DNA of 64,000 nucleotides, from contig NZ_CP080524.1 in the NCBI RefSeq assembly GCF_024746795.1, positions 4,380,001 to 4,444,000 of the forward strand, read 5' to 3'. Made by a program: the position numbers and the translations under genes. The notes beneath the pieces are model-generated. The model did no database searches. It had not been told where the DNA came from and saw nothing but the letters and a program-made list of their open reading frames with translations. This DNA comes from Mesorhizobium sp. AR10 (GTDB lineage: Bacteria; Pseudomonadota; Alphaproteobacteria; Rhizobiales; Rhizobiaceae). Of the stretch, positions 53,933 to 62,282 are shown one piece after another. How positions within the stretch are numbered: the first letter of the stretch is position 1; every line of letters begins with the position of its first letter.

Positions 53933-54663
53933 AACAACGACTGGCTGCCATCGGCACTGTCGAGGCGCTACCGCACCGGGTCGCCGCGTTTCTCAGCCGC
54001 GAGATCGAGTCCGGCGATCTCAATCCCGGCAGCCTGCTGCCGACGGAGCAACAGCTCTCCGAAAAATTCGGCGTCAGCCGAAACGTGGTGCGCGAGGCGA
54101 TCGCGCAATTGCGCGCCGACGGCATGGTGGAGGCGCGGCAAGGCATCGGTTCCTTCGTCCTGGCGCCGGAGCAGCGCGCGACGATCCGCATCGACCGCGA
54201 GACGCTGAAGGAAGGGCAGAACATGGAGCGGCTCTTCGAGCTGCGCTGCATCCTCGAGGCCGAGTCGGCGGCACTCGCCGCCGAACGGCGCGAGCAGGAG
54301 CACCTCGACGCAATCAAGGCGGCCCTCGACCGCATGAGTGGCGAGGAGCGCTGGCAGGACGGCAGCATAGACGCCGATCTTCTGTTTCACCGCGAAATCG
54401 CCCGGGCGACAGGCAACAGCTATATCCACACCTTCATTTCCTTCGTCTGCGAACAGATCCGCCGCTCGATCCACTACGCGCGGCTCACCAACCCCTTGCA
54501 CGACCTCGTGGAAGTCAATGTCGGCGAACATGTGCGCATCTACGAGGCGCTGGTGGCCGGCGACCCGGCAGCCGCCGAGGCGGCGATGCGCGCGCACATC
54601 ATCGGCGCCGCCAACCGTGTCGGCGTCAAGCTGCCAGCGTCGCGCACCGGCGGAGGCAAATAG
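53929..54663 (+). CDS. FadR-subfamily GntR transcriptional regulator
   Basis: 244 residues. The winged helix-turn-helix (residues about 12-78) has LLPTEQQLSEKFGVSRNVVR, AIAQLRADGMVEARQGIGSF. The FCD effector domain (about 100-230) has LFELRCILEAESAALAAERR, DADLLFHREIARATGN and EHVRIYEALVAGDPAAAEAA, with the Asp/His metal-binding pattern of FCD proteins that sense carboxylic acids. It is co-translated with the FAD oxidase and probably governs this operon and perhaps the divergent M24-M20 arm. Confidence 0.93.
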   Translation: MKQRLAAIGTVEALPHRVAAFLSREIESGDLNPGSLLPTEQQLSEKFGVSRNVVREAIAQLRADGMVEARQGIGSFVLAPEQRATIRIDRETLKEGQNMERLFELRCILEAESAALAAERREQEHLDAIKAALDRMSGEERWQDGSIDADLLFHREIARATGNSYIHTFISFVCEQIRRSIHYARLTNPLHDLVEVNVGEHVRIYEALVAGDPAAAEAAMRAHIIGAANRVGVKLPASRTGGGK

Positions 54664-54665
54664 CC

Positions 54666-55103
54666 ATGTCGATCGGCACCGCTTACCGGATTTCGGACGT
54701 CTGCCTGCTTGTCGAGAATATCGAGCGGACGGTGGAGTTCTATGTCGACAAGCTCGGCTTCCGCCTGCGCCGGCGCGCCGAAGGTTTCGCCGACTTCCAT
54801 GGCGAGGGCGTGACGCTTGCCGCCTGGGAGATCGAGCACATCAGCCAGCACACCGGCGTCTCGAAGCTGCGTTCGCCGCGCCATGCGCACAAGGTCTGCG
54901 TCGCGGTCAAGCTCGACGCGCCCGGCGAGATCGACCGCCTCTACTCCGATCTGACAGCAAAGGGCGTGCCCTTCCACGGCCCGCCCGAGGATTATGTCTG
55001 GAATGCACGCTGCGCGTATTTCACCGACCCGGACGACACGCTTTGGGAACTCTACGCCTGGCTCGACGGCGACCCTGGCGACTACCACGACGAACAGCCG
55101 TAG
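54666..55103 (+). CDS. VOC-family (glyoxalase/dioxygenase fold) protein
   Basis: A 145-residue single-module VOC protein, 2 bp after the GntR gene. Features are RISDVCLLVENIERTVEFYV, KLGFRLRRRAEGFADFHGEG, PRHAHKVCVAVKL and FTDPDDTLWELYAWLDGD. A His and the terminal Glu (WELYAW) could ligate metal. It may act as an isomerase, epimerase or lyase on the operon's substrate. No specific activity can be named. Confidence 0.85.
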   Translation: MSIGTAYRISDVCLLVENIERTVEFYVDKLGFRLRRRAEGFADFHGEGVTLAAWEIEHISQHTGVSKLRSPRHAHKVCVAVKLDAPGEIDRLYSDLTAKGVPFHGPPEDYVWNARCAYFTDPDDTLWELYAWLDGDPGDYHDEQP

Positions 55104-55169
55104 ACGACACCGCGCCAAGAGAACGGCGCGCAATGAAGAGACGAGAAAGTCTTGCAACAGGAGCGAAAA

Positions 55170-56222
55170 ATGAGTGGGAACGAACATTACGACATGAACC
55201 GCCGCAGTTTCATCAAATCCGGTATCGCGGCCGTTGCCGCCGCTTCAGCCGGAATGCAACTGGTGCTGACCCCGGGCGCCAAGGCAGCCGGAAAGGTCGT
55301 CATCCAGTATGACTGGCTGATGTCGAACGGACAGATCGGCGATATCGCCGCCGTCGCCAACGGCTACTTCAGGGATGCCGGGCTCGAAGTGGAATTCAGC
55401 CCGGGCGGACCCAACGCCGCGACGGTGCCGCCGGTAATCTCCGGCGCGGCACAGCTCGGCCAGTTTTCCGAAACGCCGCAGCTTTTTGCGGCACGCGCCA
55501 GCGGCGTTCCGGTCAAGATCATCGCCTGCGGCTTCCGCACCGGCCCCTATGCCTTCACCTCCAAGCCGGCCAAGCCGATCCGCGGCGTCGCCGACCTCAA
55601 GGGCAAGAAGATCGGCATCCAGCCGACGGCGCGCTTCGTCATCGACGAGATCCTGGCCAAGAACGGCATCGACCCGTCCGAGGTCACCGTCGTCAATGTC
55701 GGCTTCGACAAGGCGCCGCTGGTGCGCGGCGACGTCGACGCCATCGGTGGCTGGATCACCAACACGCAGGCGCTCAGCGTCGTCGGCGATGACCGCATCG
55801 ACCTTCTGGTGCGCGATCTCGGCTTGAATTCCTACGCGGATGTCTATTTCGCCACCGACGCCGCGATCGAAAAGGATCCGGACACACTGGCGAAGTTCAT
55901 CGGCGCCGTCGCCAAGGGCTGGGGCTGGGTGCACGCCAATCCGCAGGAAGCGGTGAAGAAGATGGTCGCCGCCTATCCGGAAATGGACCTCGGCTGGGAA
56001 GAAAAGACCGTCAATCTGGTGTTGAAGCTCTCCTTCGACGCGGCGACCGCCAAGGACGGCTGGGGGACGTTCGACCCCGCCTCGATCGAGGAACAATTGG
56101 CGCTGCTAGACAAGGTCGGGCAATACCCCAACGGCCGGCCGGCGGCGGCTGATGTCTACACCACCAAGATCCTCGAACTCTCGGCCGCCGATCGGCCGAA
56201 GCTCGACGCACCCGCCGCCTGA
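55170..56222 (+). CDS. ABC transporter substrate-binding protein, NitT/TauT (NMT1/THI5-like) family
   Basis: 350 residues from ATG 55170, behind AGGAGCG. A twin-arginine-like signal (NRRSFIKSGIAAVAAASAGM) precedes the mature part beginning near KAAGKVVIQYDW. The solute-binding features are VANGYFRDAGLEVEFSPGGP, ISGAAQLGQFSETPQLFAAR and GVADLKGKKIGIQPTARFVI. Members bind sulfonates, nitrate, pyrimidines or aromatic acids. The specificity here is unknown but is likely the compound degraded by this cluster. The next gene starts inside its stop codon (TGATG). Confidence 0.9.
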   Translation: MSGNEHYDMNRRSFIKSGIAAVAAASAGMQLVLTPGAKAAGKVVIQYDWLMSNGQIGDIAAVANGYFRDAGLEVEFSPGGPNAATVPPVISGAAQLGQFSETPQLFAARASGVPVKIIACGFRTGPYAFTSKPAKPIRGVADLKGKKIGIQPTARFVIDEILAKNGIDPSEVTVVNVGFDKAPLVRGDVDAIGGWITNTQALSVVGDDRIDLLVRDLGLNSYADVYFATDAAIEKDPDTLAKFIGAVAKGWGWVHANPQEAVKKMVAAYPEMDLGWEEKTVNLVLKLSFDAATAKDGWGTFDPASIEEQLALLDKVGQYPNGRPAAADVYTTKILELSAADRPKLDAPAA

Positions 56223-56995
56223 TGGCGAACGCGATCGAAACCCGCGGACTGGATGTCGGCTATGGCGGCCGCCAGGCGGCGGTGAAGGTACTCTCCGGTC
56301 TCGATCTCAACGTCGAGGCCAGATCCTTCCTGTCGATCCTCGGACCTTCCGGCTGCGGCAAGTCGACCTTGCTCAGGGTGATTGCCGACCTGCTCGACCC
56401 GCTCGGCGGCACCATCAATGTGCTTGGCGATACGCCGCACGCGGTGCGCTCGCGCCGCGATGTCGGTTTTGTCTTCCAGGACTCGACGCTGCTGCCGTGG
56501 CGCACTGTCCGCGACAATGTCCGCCTGCCGCTTGGCGTCGGGCAAGGCAGCCTGACCCGCAGCATAGAAGACCGCAGCGACGAGCTGCTTGACCTGATGG
56601 GGCTTGCCGGGTTCGGCGAACGCCTACCACACCAATTGTCGGGCGGCCAGCGGCAGCGCGTTGCGATCGCCCGGGCGTTGCTCGGACAACCGAAGCTGCT
56701 GCTCATGGATGAACCGTTCGGGGCCCTCGACGAGATCACCCGCGATCGCCTCAACGACGAGCTTCTCAATCTGTGGCGGCGCACCGGCACCACGATCCTC
56801 TTCGTCACCCATTCGATCGCCGAAGCCGCCTATCTCGGCGAAAGGGTTATCGTTCTCGCCGCCAACCCGGGGCGGGTGGTGAAGGATATGGACATGCGGC
56901 CGCTCAAGCAGGACGGCAACCGCTGCTCGCGCGAATCCCCGGCGATCGTCGCCGCCATGGCCGAACTGCGAACCGCGCTGGAGCATGCGTCGTGA
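56222..56995 (+). CDS. ABC transporter ATP-binding protein, NitT/TauT family
   Basis: A 257-residue importer ATPase. Walker A is GPSGCGKST at residues 41-49, the Q-loop is VGFVFQDSTLLPWRTVRDNV, the signature is [17 protein letters not shown], and Walker B is LLLMDEPFGALDEITRDRL. The H-loop is FVTHSIAEAAYLGERVIVL. It resembles SsuB/TauB. It overlaps both neighbours, confirming one transporter operon. Confidence 0.94.
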   Translation: MANAIETRGLDVGYGGRQAAVKVLSGLDLNVEARSFLSILGPSGCGKSTLLRVIADLLDPLGGTINVLGDTPHAVRSRRDVGFVFQDSTLLPWRTVRDNVRLPLGVGQGSLTRSIEDRSDELLDLMGLAGFGERLPHQLSGGQRQRVAIARALLGQPKLLLMDEPFGALDEITRDRLNDELLNLWRRTGTTILFVTHSIAEAAYLGERVIVLAANPGRVVKDMDMRPLKQDGNRCSRESPAIVAAMAELRTALEHAS

Positions 56996-57747
56996 GGCCT
57001 GCGCCACTGACTCCGCAGCTTGCCGTCGCCCTGCCCATTTTCGGCGCGGCGTCGATCCTTCTCACCTGGCAATATTTGCTGCCCCTTCTCGGCGTCCCCG
57101 CCTATATCGTGCCGACGCCGACGGCGATATTCGGCGTCTTCCAGAAGAGCCTTCCGCTGTTTCTCGGCAACCTCTGGCCGACGCTGATCGAGGCGCTGGC
57201 CGGTTTCGTCATCGGCAATCTCGCCGGCGTGCTGCTGGCGGTGCTGTTCGTGCACAGCCGCATTCTTCAGGCTGCCTATTTTCCGATCGTGCTGTTTTTC
57301 AACACGATCCCGATCCTGGCGCTGTCGCCGATCATCATCCTGATTTTCGGGCTTGGCATGACGCCCAAGATCGTCATCGCGGCGGTGATCTGCTTCTTCC
57401 CGACGCTGGTGAACATGATCCGCGGGCTGGATTCGGCCAGCGACAACGAGCACGAGCTGTTCCGGGTGCTGTCGGCGACGCGCTGGGAGATCTTCTGGAG
57501 CCTGCGCCTGCCGCGCGCCTTGCCAATGCTGTTCTCCTCCCTCAGGATCGCATCGGCGACGGCGGTGATCGGCGCCATCGTCGGCGAATGGATCGGCTCG
57601 GACAAGGGTCTCGGCGCACTCATCATCCAGGCGAGCTTCAACTATCAGTCGGACCGGCTTTACGCGGCGATCGTGCTGTCGTCATCGCTGTCGATCGCGC
57701 TGTTCGCAATCGTCGTCCTCGTTGAACGCCGTGTCATAAAATACTGA
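56992..57747 (+). CDS. ABC transporter permease, NitT/TauT family
   Basis: 251 residues starting at GTG 56992, which overlaps the ATPase stop (GTGA). About six membrane helices are present. The BPD_transp_1 EAA loop, SATRWEIFWSLRLPRALPML, matches the SsuC/TauC permease family. VGEWIGSDKGLGALIIQASF near the C-terminus is also diagnostic. It completes the importer. No clear terminator follows; the 164 bp to the next gene hold only that gene's ribosome site. Confidence 0.93.
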   Translation: MRPAPLTPQLAVALPIFGAASILLTWQYLLPLLGVPAYIVPTPTAIFGVFQKSLPLFLGNLWPTLIEALAGFVIGNLAGVLLAVLFVHSRILQAAYFPIVLFFNTIPILALSPIIILIFGLGMTPKIVIAAVICFFPTLVNMIRGLDSASDNEHELFRVLSATRWEIFWSLRLPRALPMLFSSLRIASATAVIGAIVGEWIGSDKGLGALIIQASFNYQSDRLYAAIVLSSSLSIALFAIVVLVERRVIKY

Positions 57748-57911
57748 ATCAACCCGATTTCTGCCTTTCCAGCGCAGGTTGCGCCTGTCTGATTTCCCAA
57801 AGATCATGCAGCGCTTGCCATGATTCGCTTCAAGACCTGCAACCATGGCATTCATCGCGCATTTAACTGGGATGCTGTAAGATTTTGCCTGAATCAAACG
57901 GGAGACAAATC

Positions 57912-58442
57912 GTGTCAAAAACCTCCAATGGCTTGATCCGGATGGCGTTCACATCCATTTGCCTGGGCGGCTTGGTCTCGGCCGCCTCCGCTCTCTTCCC
58001 CGCAACGGCTTCGGCCCAGCGGCTGCAGCGGTGCGCCGATGAAGGTGGCACATGCCGCCTGCGCTACCCCGCGGAAGTCGTCTATGGCTCGCAGGGTCGG
58101 ACCACGTCGCGCTTCTTCGAGCGCCGTTCCGTGTCCTGTTCAAATCGCGTCTTTGGCGATCCCGCCCCCGGCCGTAAAAAGTCGTGCTATATCGTGGCGC
58201 GCGGCGGCAGCGACTATGGCGACGGCGACTATGGCGACGATGGGGGCGGAGGCCGCGGCGGATGGGTTGCCTGCGCCAACGAAAACGATTTCTGCGATTT
58301 CTATGGCCGCAAGGTGGTCCGGTACGGAGCGCGCGGCCGGTTCACGCAAGACGTGTTCAGGGGCGGCGTCCAATGCAGCAACGACACGTTTGGCGACGAC
58401 CCCGCACCTGGTGCTCGCAAGCGCTGCTATATCCGGCAATAG
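57912..58442 (+). CDS. Secreted Cys-rich protein with a tandemly duplicated domain
   Basis: About 176 residues from GTG 57912, behind GGGAGA. The signal peptide ends at SAQ (SALFPATASAQ). The mature protein holds two copies of a roughly 52-residue module, RCADEGGTCRLRYPAEVVYG to CSNRVFGDPAPGRKKSCYI and ACANENDFCDFYGRKVVRYG to CSNDTFGDDPAPGARKRCYI. Each has four Cys and a shared FGD-PAPG-K-CYI end. A Gly/Asp-rich linker (GDGDYGDDGGGGRGG) joins them. I recall similar C-x-FGDP-C modules attached to actinobacterial secreted enzymes, but cannot name a Pfam family. Carbohydrate or wall binding is a guess. Confidence 0.8.
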   Translation: MSKTSNGLIRMAFTSICLGGLVSAASALFPATASAQRLQRCADEGGTCRLRYPAEVVYGSQGRTTSRFFERRSVSCSNRVFGDPAPGRKKSCYIVARGGSDYGDGDYGDDGGGGRGGWVACANENDFCDFYGRKVVRYGARGRFTQDVFRGGVQCSNDTFGDDPAPGARKRCYIRQ

Positions 58443-58541
58443 CCGTCATATCCGGGAGATGGTGCGATCTCTGCTCATTTTAATCGCGCCCTCAACCCAC
58501 CTTCCGATGCATGTGCCCATGGCCTGCGGCCCTGAGGTCCA

Positions 58542-58718
58542 GTGAACCGCCAATTGACGCTGCGGTACCAGACAATCGCGCTTGCGATCGTCCCGCTGAT
58601 GATCGCGATCCTGGCGATCACCACGTTCTTCAAGCTTCAAGCCAGCCCGAAGCGGTCCACCGCCCGCATGATGCCGCGCAGTTCGGCCAGGCCCTTGAGG
58701 CGGCCGATCAGCGAATAG
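58542..58718 (+). pseudogene. 5' fragment of a membrane sensor gene, truncated next to uxuA
   Basis: From GTG 58542 a short frame reads VNRQLTLRYQTIALAIVPLM then [15 protein letters not shown], a normal N-terminal signal anchor of a chemoreceptor or sensor kinase type. Beyond about 58640 the frame becomes the antisense of the uxuA 3' end and stops at 58718. This looks like the remnant of a larger gene whose remainder was lost when the uxuA segment was joined. It is too short to be a convincing functional gene. Confidence 0.45.
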
Positions 58719-59821
58719 CCGGGGTTGATCCTGGTCTTGCCGATGTCGTCGGCCAGCAGATGGCCATGGTCCGGACGCATCGGGATGCGCCAGTCTGGCC
58801 GACCCTCCCGGCGGCGTCGCCCCTCTTCCTTCATCAGCGCCAGGATCACCGACGCCATGTCGGTGGAGCCTTCCAGATGTTCGGCCTCGAAGAACGAGCC
58901 GTCGTCTTCGCGCGTCACATTGCGCAGATGCGCGAAATGGATTTTTGGCGCGAATTCCTCGATCATCGCGACAAGGTCGTTGTCGGCGCGCACGCCGTAG
59001 GAACCGGTGCAGAATGTCAGGCCGTTCGCCGGACTGTCGACCGTCTCCAGGATGAAGCGTGCGTCTTCGGCGGTGGAGACGACTCGCGGCAGCCCGAACA
59101 GCGAGAAAGGCGGATCATCGGGGTGGATGCACATGCGCGCGCCCACCTCCTCGGCAACCGGAATGATTTCCTTCAGAAACCATGCCAGGTTCGCGCGCAG
59201 TTCCACCGGGCCGATTGTGTCGTAGTCAGCAAGCGCCTCGCGCATCGTGTCGCGGTTGTACTTGCGTTCGGTGGCCGGCAGGCCGGCAATGAGGTTGCGC
59301 TCGATCTTGTCGATCTGCTCGTCGCTCAAGGCCTTCAGTCGCGCTTCTGCTTCCGCGACTCGCGCCGGGCTGTAGCTTGCCTCGGCATCCCGGCGTTTCA
59401 GCACGAACAAGTCATAGGCAGCGAAGTCGATCGCATCGAAGCGCAAGGCATAGCCGGTCGTCGGCAGCCGGAAGGCGAGATCGGTGCGGGTCCAGTCGAC
59501 CACCGGCATGAAATTGTAGCAGATGGTCGAAATGCCAGCCTTGGCCAGGGCGCGAATGGTGTCCCTGTAGAAGCCTGCGTAGCGCTGCCGCTCCGTCGAG
59601 CCGATCTTGATCGAATTGTGGACGGGGATGCTCTCCACCACCGACCAAGTCAGCCCCGCGGCCTCGATGATGCGCTTGCGTTCAAGGATGTCGGCCAAAG
59701 GCCAGGCGCGGCCATCGTAGATGTTGTGCAGGGCCGATACGATGCCCGTCGCCGCGGCCTGTCTGACATGGTCCAGCGTGACCGGATCGTCAGGTCCGTA
59801 CCAGCGCCAACATTGTTCCAT
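58637..59821 (-). CDS. uxuA: Mannonate dehydratase
   Basis: 394 residues from ATG 59821 ([20 protein letters not shown]). It dehydrates D-mannonate to 2-keto-3-deoxygluconate in glucuronate breakdown. Metal-site residues lie in [47 protein letters not shown] and [12 protein letters not shown], all intact. The enzyme is Mn2+/Fe2+-dependent and TIM-barrel. The divergent SDR gene starts 97 bp away. No uxuB or uxaC is present in the window. Confidence 0.95.
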   Translation of the reverse strand: MEQCWRWYGPDDPVTLDHVRQAAATGIVSALHNIYDGRAWPLADILERKRIIEAAGLTWSVVESIPVHNSIKIGSTERQRYAGFYRDTIRALAKAGISTICYNFMPVVDWTRTDLAFRLPTTGYALRFDAIDFAAYDLFVLKRRDAEASYSPARVAEAEARLKALSDEQIDKIERNLIAGLPATERKYNRDTMREALADYDTIGPVELRANLAWFLKEIIPVAEEVGARMCIHPDDPPFSLFGLPRVVSTAEDARFILETVDSPANGLTFCTGSYGVRADNDLVAMIEEFAPKIHFAHLRNVTREDDGSFFEAEHLEGSTDMASVILALMKEEGRRRREGRPDWRIPMRPDHGHLLADDIGKTRINPGYSLIGRLKGLAELRGIMRAVDRFGLA

Positions 59822-59822
59822 A

Positions 59823-59866
59823 ATGGTCCCTTCCGCAGCGAAGCCAAAACCGTATTGTTGGACCAT
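59823..59866. promoter_or_regulatory. Inverted repeat in the uxuA/SDR divergent promoter
   Basis: ATGGTCC (59823-59829) and GGACCAT (59860-59866) form an inverted pair within the 97-bp gap. The left arm covers the ribosome site of uxuA. GntR-type uronate regulators bind comparable short palindromes. No regulator is encoded beside it. Confidence 0.33.
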
Positions 59867-59918
59867 AGTCGGAGTCAAATCTTCGACAATCCCGGCGGCG
59901 AATGGCGGAGTTTGAGCA

Positions 59919-60704
59919 ATGAAGGATTTCGACGGCAAGATTGCCCTGGTGACGGGAACGACCGGGATCGGCCTGGCAAGCGCCAGACGCCTGGCGGCGG
60001 GCGGTGCTGCGATCATCGCCTGCGGTATCGACGCCAACGCAAACGCGGCGATGCAAGCAGAACTCGATCGCTCGGGCGCAAGGGCGCTGGTGGTGACAGC
60101 GGACGTTTCCGTGCCGGATCAGGTTGCGGAGGCGATCGCTGCCGGGGTCGAGCGGTTCGGCGGGCTGGACGTCATCGTCAACTCGGCTGCCGTGCATCCC
60201 TACGGCACGGCAACCAGCACGGATTTCGAAACCTGGAACCGGGCGATGTCCGTGAATGTCGGCTCTATCTATCTGACCGCTCATTTCGGCATTCCCGAAA
60301 TGATCAAACGGGGCGGCGGCGCTATCGTCAACCTGGCTTCGGTACAGGGCCACGCTTGCCAGCAGAACGTCGCCGCCTATGCAACGACAAAGGGAGCGAT
60401 CCATACGTTGACGCGCTCGCTGGCGCTCGACTACGCCCGCCACGGAATCCGCGTGAATTCGGTGAGCCCGGGATCGATCCGCACGCCAATCCTGGAAAAG
60501 GCGGCGCGCGGCGACAGCGGCACCGACGCCGATATCGAAGCCGCCTACAAACGCTTCGGCGAAGCGCACCCGCTTGGCCGCATCGGCGAGCCGGAAGAAG
60601 TGGCTGAACTCATCGCGTTTCTTTGCTCGTCCAAAGCGGGCTTCTGCACCGGCGCCGACTACAAGATCGATGGCGGCCTGACCGCCGGCATCGGGGTCAA
60701 GTAA
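59919..60704 (+). CDS. SDR-family oxidoreductase, possibly of uronate/aldonate metabolism
   Basis: 261 residues, classical short-chain dehydrogenase. The cofactor motif is [15 protein letters not shown] (TGxxxGIG), VIVNSAAV is the NAG-like motif, the catalytic Ser is in NLASVQG, and YATTK carries Tyr and Lys. The C-terminus [15 protein letters not shown] is typical. The divergent arrangement with uxuA suggests it could replace UxuB (fructuronate reductase), a different family, or oxidise a related sugar acid. This is inference from position. Confidence 0.88.
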   Translation: MKDFDGKIALVTGTTGIGLASARRLAAGGAAIIACGIDANANAAMQAELDRSGARALVVTADVSVPDQVAEAIAAGVERFGGLDVIVNSAAVHPYGTATSTDFETWNRAMSVNVGSIYLTAHFGIPEMIKRGGGAIVNLASVQGHACQQNVAAYATTKGAIHTLTRSLALDYARHGIRVNSVSPGSIRTPILEKAARGDSGTDADIEAAYKRFGEAHPLGRIGEPEEVAELIAFLCSSKAGFCTGADYKIDGGLTAGIGVK

Positions 60705-60766
60705 AGGCGCAGGCCAACAGGCGCCACGGGTGTGCCAATCATTTCCACGGCTGGCTGACGGTCGGA

Positions 60767-60842
<76 letters not shown>

Positions 60843-60988
60843 GCTCCGGGCCGGACCTTTAAGCGGTCAGGACAGGCTTCGCAAGGCCAAATGAACAGCC
60901 AACACGCTCTGCGCCAGCCGGTTTTGGCAACAAAGTTCGGTCTGTCAAAAAACCTTCTCCTGTTTGCTGTTATGCTGTCGTGGTCCGC

Positions 60989-61016
60989 TTGACACCCGGT
61001 GGCGAACCCCTTATCC
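60989..61016 (+). promoter_or_regulatory. Probable promoter of tRNA-Asp
   Basis: TTGACA (60989-60994) and TTATCC (61011-61016) with a 16-bp spacer lie about 45 bp before the tRNA. The -35 hexamer is perfect. The -10 is a moderate match. Confidence 0.48.
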
Positions 61017-61059
61017 ACCGCCCCAACGACGAACACGGCTGACACGTGCTCGTCTATGC

Positions 61060-61136
61060 GCGGGTGTAGCTCAGTTGGTTAGAGTGCCGGCCTGTCACGC
61101 CGGAGGTCGCGGGTTCGAGCCCCGTCACTCGCGCCA
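61060..61136 (+). tRNA. tRNA-Asp (anticodon GTC)
   Basis: A 77-nt cloverleaf. The acceptor arms are GCGGGTG and CACTCGC (one G-U pair) with encoded GCCA, the D-arm is TAGCTCAGTTGGTTAGAGT, and the anticodon stem-loop is CCGGC-CTGTCAC-GCCGG. The T-arm is CGCGGGTTCGAGCCCCGTC. It reads GAU/GAC aspartate codons. The following 212 bp to rbsK contain no gene that I can support. Confidence 0.97.
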
Positions 61137-61348
61137 TTTCTCCCAGAGGTCATGGCCTTTGGTTCGGAGAAATGTCGACGTTGATGTCAAAAATATCTCC
61201 TTGAATGCGTTAACTCAGATCGGTTGCCTTCAGATCCGAGTTTGATTTCTGATGGATCAAGCTAGGAGCCTTTGCTTCCGGATCCGGCCAGAAGACAAGA
61301 ACCCCTCGGACGAGAGCCACCGAAAGGTCTGGTCCTGCAGCCACGGCA

Positions 61349-62278
61349 TCAAGCCTTGGCGAGCAGCGCCTCGACCTCTTGCAGCGTCGGCATCGACGGC
61401 GCGGTGCCCGGCCGGGTCACTGAAATGCCGGCAACGGCGCAGGCGAAGCGCATGGCCTGCAGCGGTTCCACGCCTCTCGCAAGTGCTGCAGCCAACCCGC
61501 CATTGAAGGCGTCGCCCGCCCCTGTCGTCTCGACCACCGGGCCGGCATTGACCACGGGAACATGGTCAGAACGGCTGGCCGTGTGCAGCAGCGCGCCCTT
61601 TTCGCCAAGCGTCACGATGACAGCGCCGACGCCTTTTCCAAGGAGGCTATCGGCGGCTCGGCGCGCATCGTCGATCGAGGAAACCTTGATGCCGGTCAGT
61701 TCCTCGGCCTCGGTCTCGTTGGGCGTGACATAGTCGCAAAGCGTGTAGATGCGATCCGGAAGCTTTGCCGCCGGCGCCGGGTTGAGGATGGTGGTGACCC
61801 CTGCCCCGCGCGCAATCTCCAGCGCCCGCAGCGCTGCGTCGATCGGCTGTTCCAGCTGGGTGACGAAGACACCGGCCGAGCCGATCAGGCCGGCGTGGGC
61901 GTCGATGTCGGCAGGCGAAATCAGCATGGCGGCACCGGGACTGACGATGATGGCGTTATTCCCGGTCGTCTCCTCGATAAAGATATAGGCCGCACCGGTG
62001 TAGCTTTCCGGCGTGTCGATGACGGCGCTCTTCACGCCGGCTTTCGACCAGGTCTGCCTCGCCATATCGGCGAAGGGATCGACGCCAAGGCGGGTCAGGA
62101 AGGTGATGTCGGCGCCAAGCCGGCCTGCCGCGACCGCCTGGTTCGAGCCCTTGCCGCCCGGGCCAAGCGTGAAGGATGTGCCAAGGATGGTCTCGCCCAT
62201 GCGCGGCTGGCGGGCGGCGCGATAGGCAGTGTCGGCGACAAACACCCCGAGGATGACGACAGGCTTGCCGGCTGCCAT
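61349..62278 (-). CDS. rbsK: Ribokinase (PfkB family)
   Basis: 309 residues from ATG 62278. The N-terminus VVILGVFVADTAYRA, the substrate motif LGPGGKGSNQAVAAGRLGAD and the C-terminal PfkB signature ETTGAGDAFNGGLAAALARG with the catalytic Asp fit ribokinase. Other landmarks are NPAPAAKLPD and TPNETEAEELTG. It phosphorylates D-ribose to ribose-5-phosphate. A close relative that accepts another pentose cannot be excluded. It starts 4 bp after the rbsD-like gene ends, in one operon. Confidence 0.9.
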   Translation of the reverse strand: MAAGKPVVILGVFVADTAYRAARQPRMGETILGTSFTLGPGGKGSNQAVAAGRLGADITFLTRLGVDPFADMARQTWSKAGVKSAVIDTPESYTGAAYIFIEETTGNNAIIVSPGAAMLISPADIDAHAGLIGSAGVFVTQLEQPIDAALRALEIARGAGVTTILNPAPAAKLPDRIYTLCDYVTPNETEAEELTGIKVSSIDDARRAADSLLGKGVGAVIVTLGEKGALLHTASRSDHVPVVNAGPVVETTGAGDAFNGGLAAALARGVEPLQAMRFACAVAGISVTRPGTAPSMPTLQEVEALLAKA

Positions 62279-62282
62279 TTCC

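Noticed and set aside
58511..60607. Long plus-strand open frame spanning uxuA and part of the SDR gene
   Set aside because: It is antisense to uxuA and out of frame with the SDR. Only the first roughly 100 bp region holds a separate, different-frame fragment worth noting.
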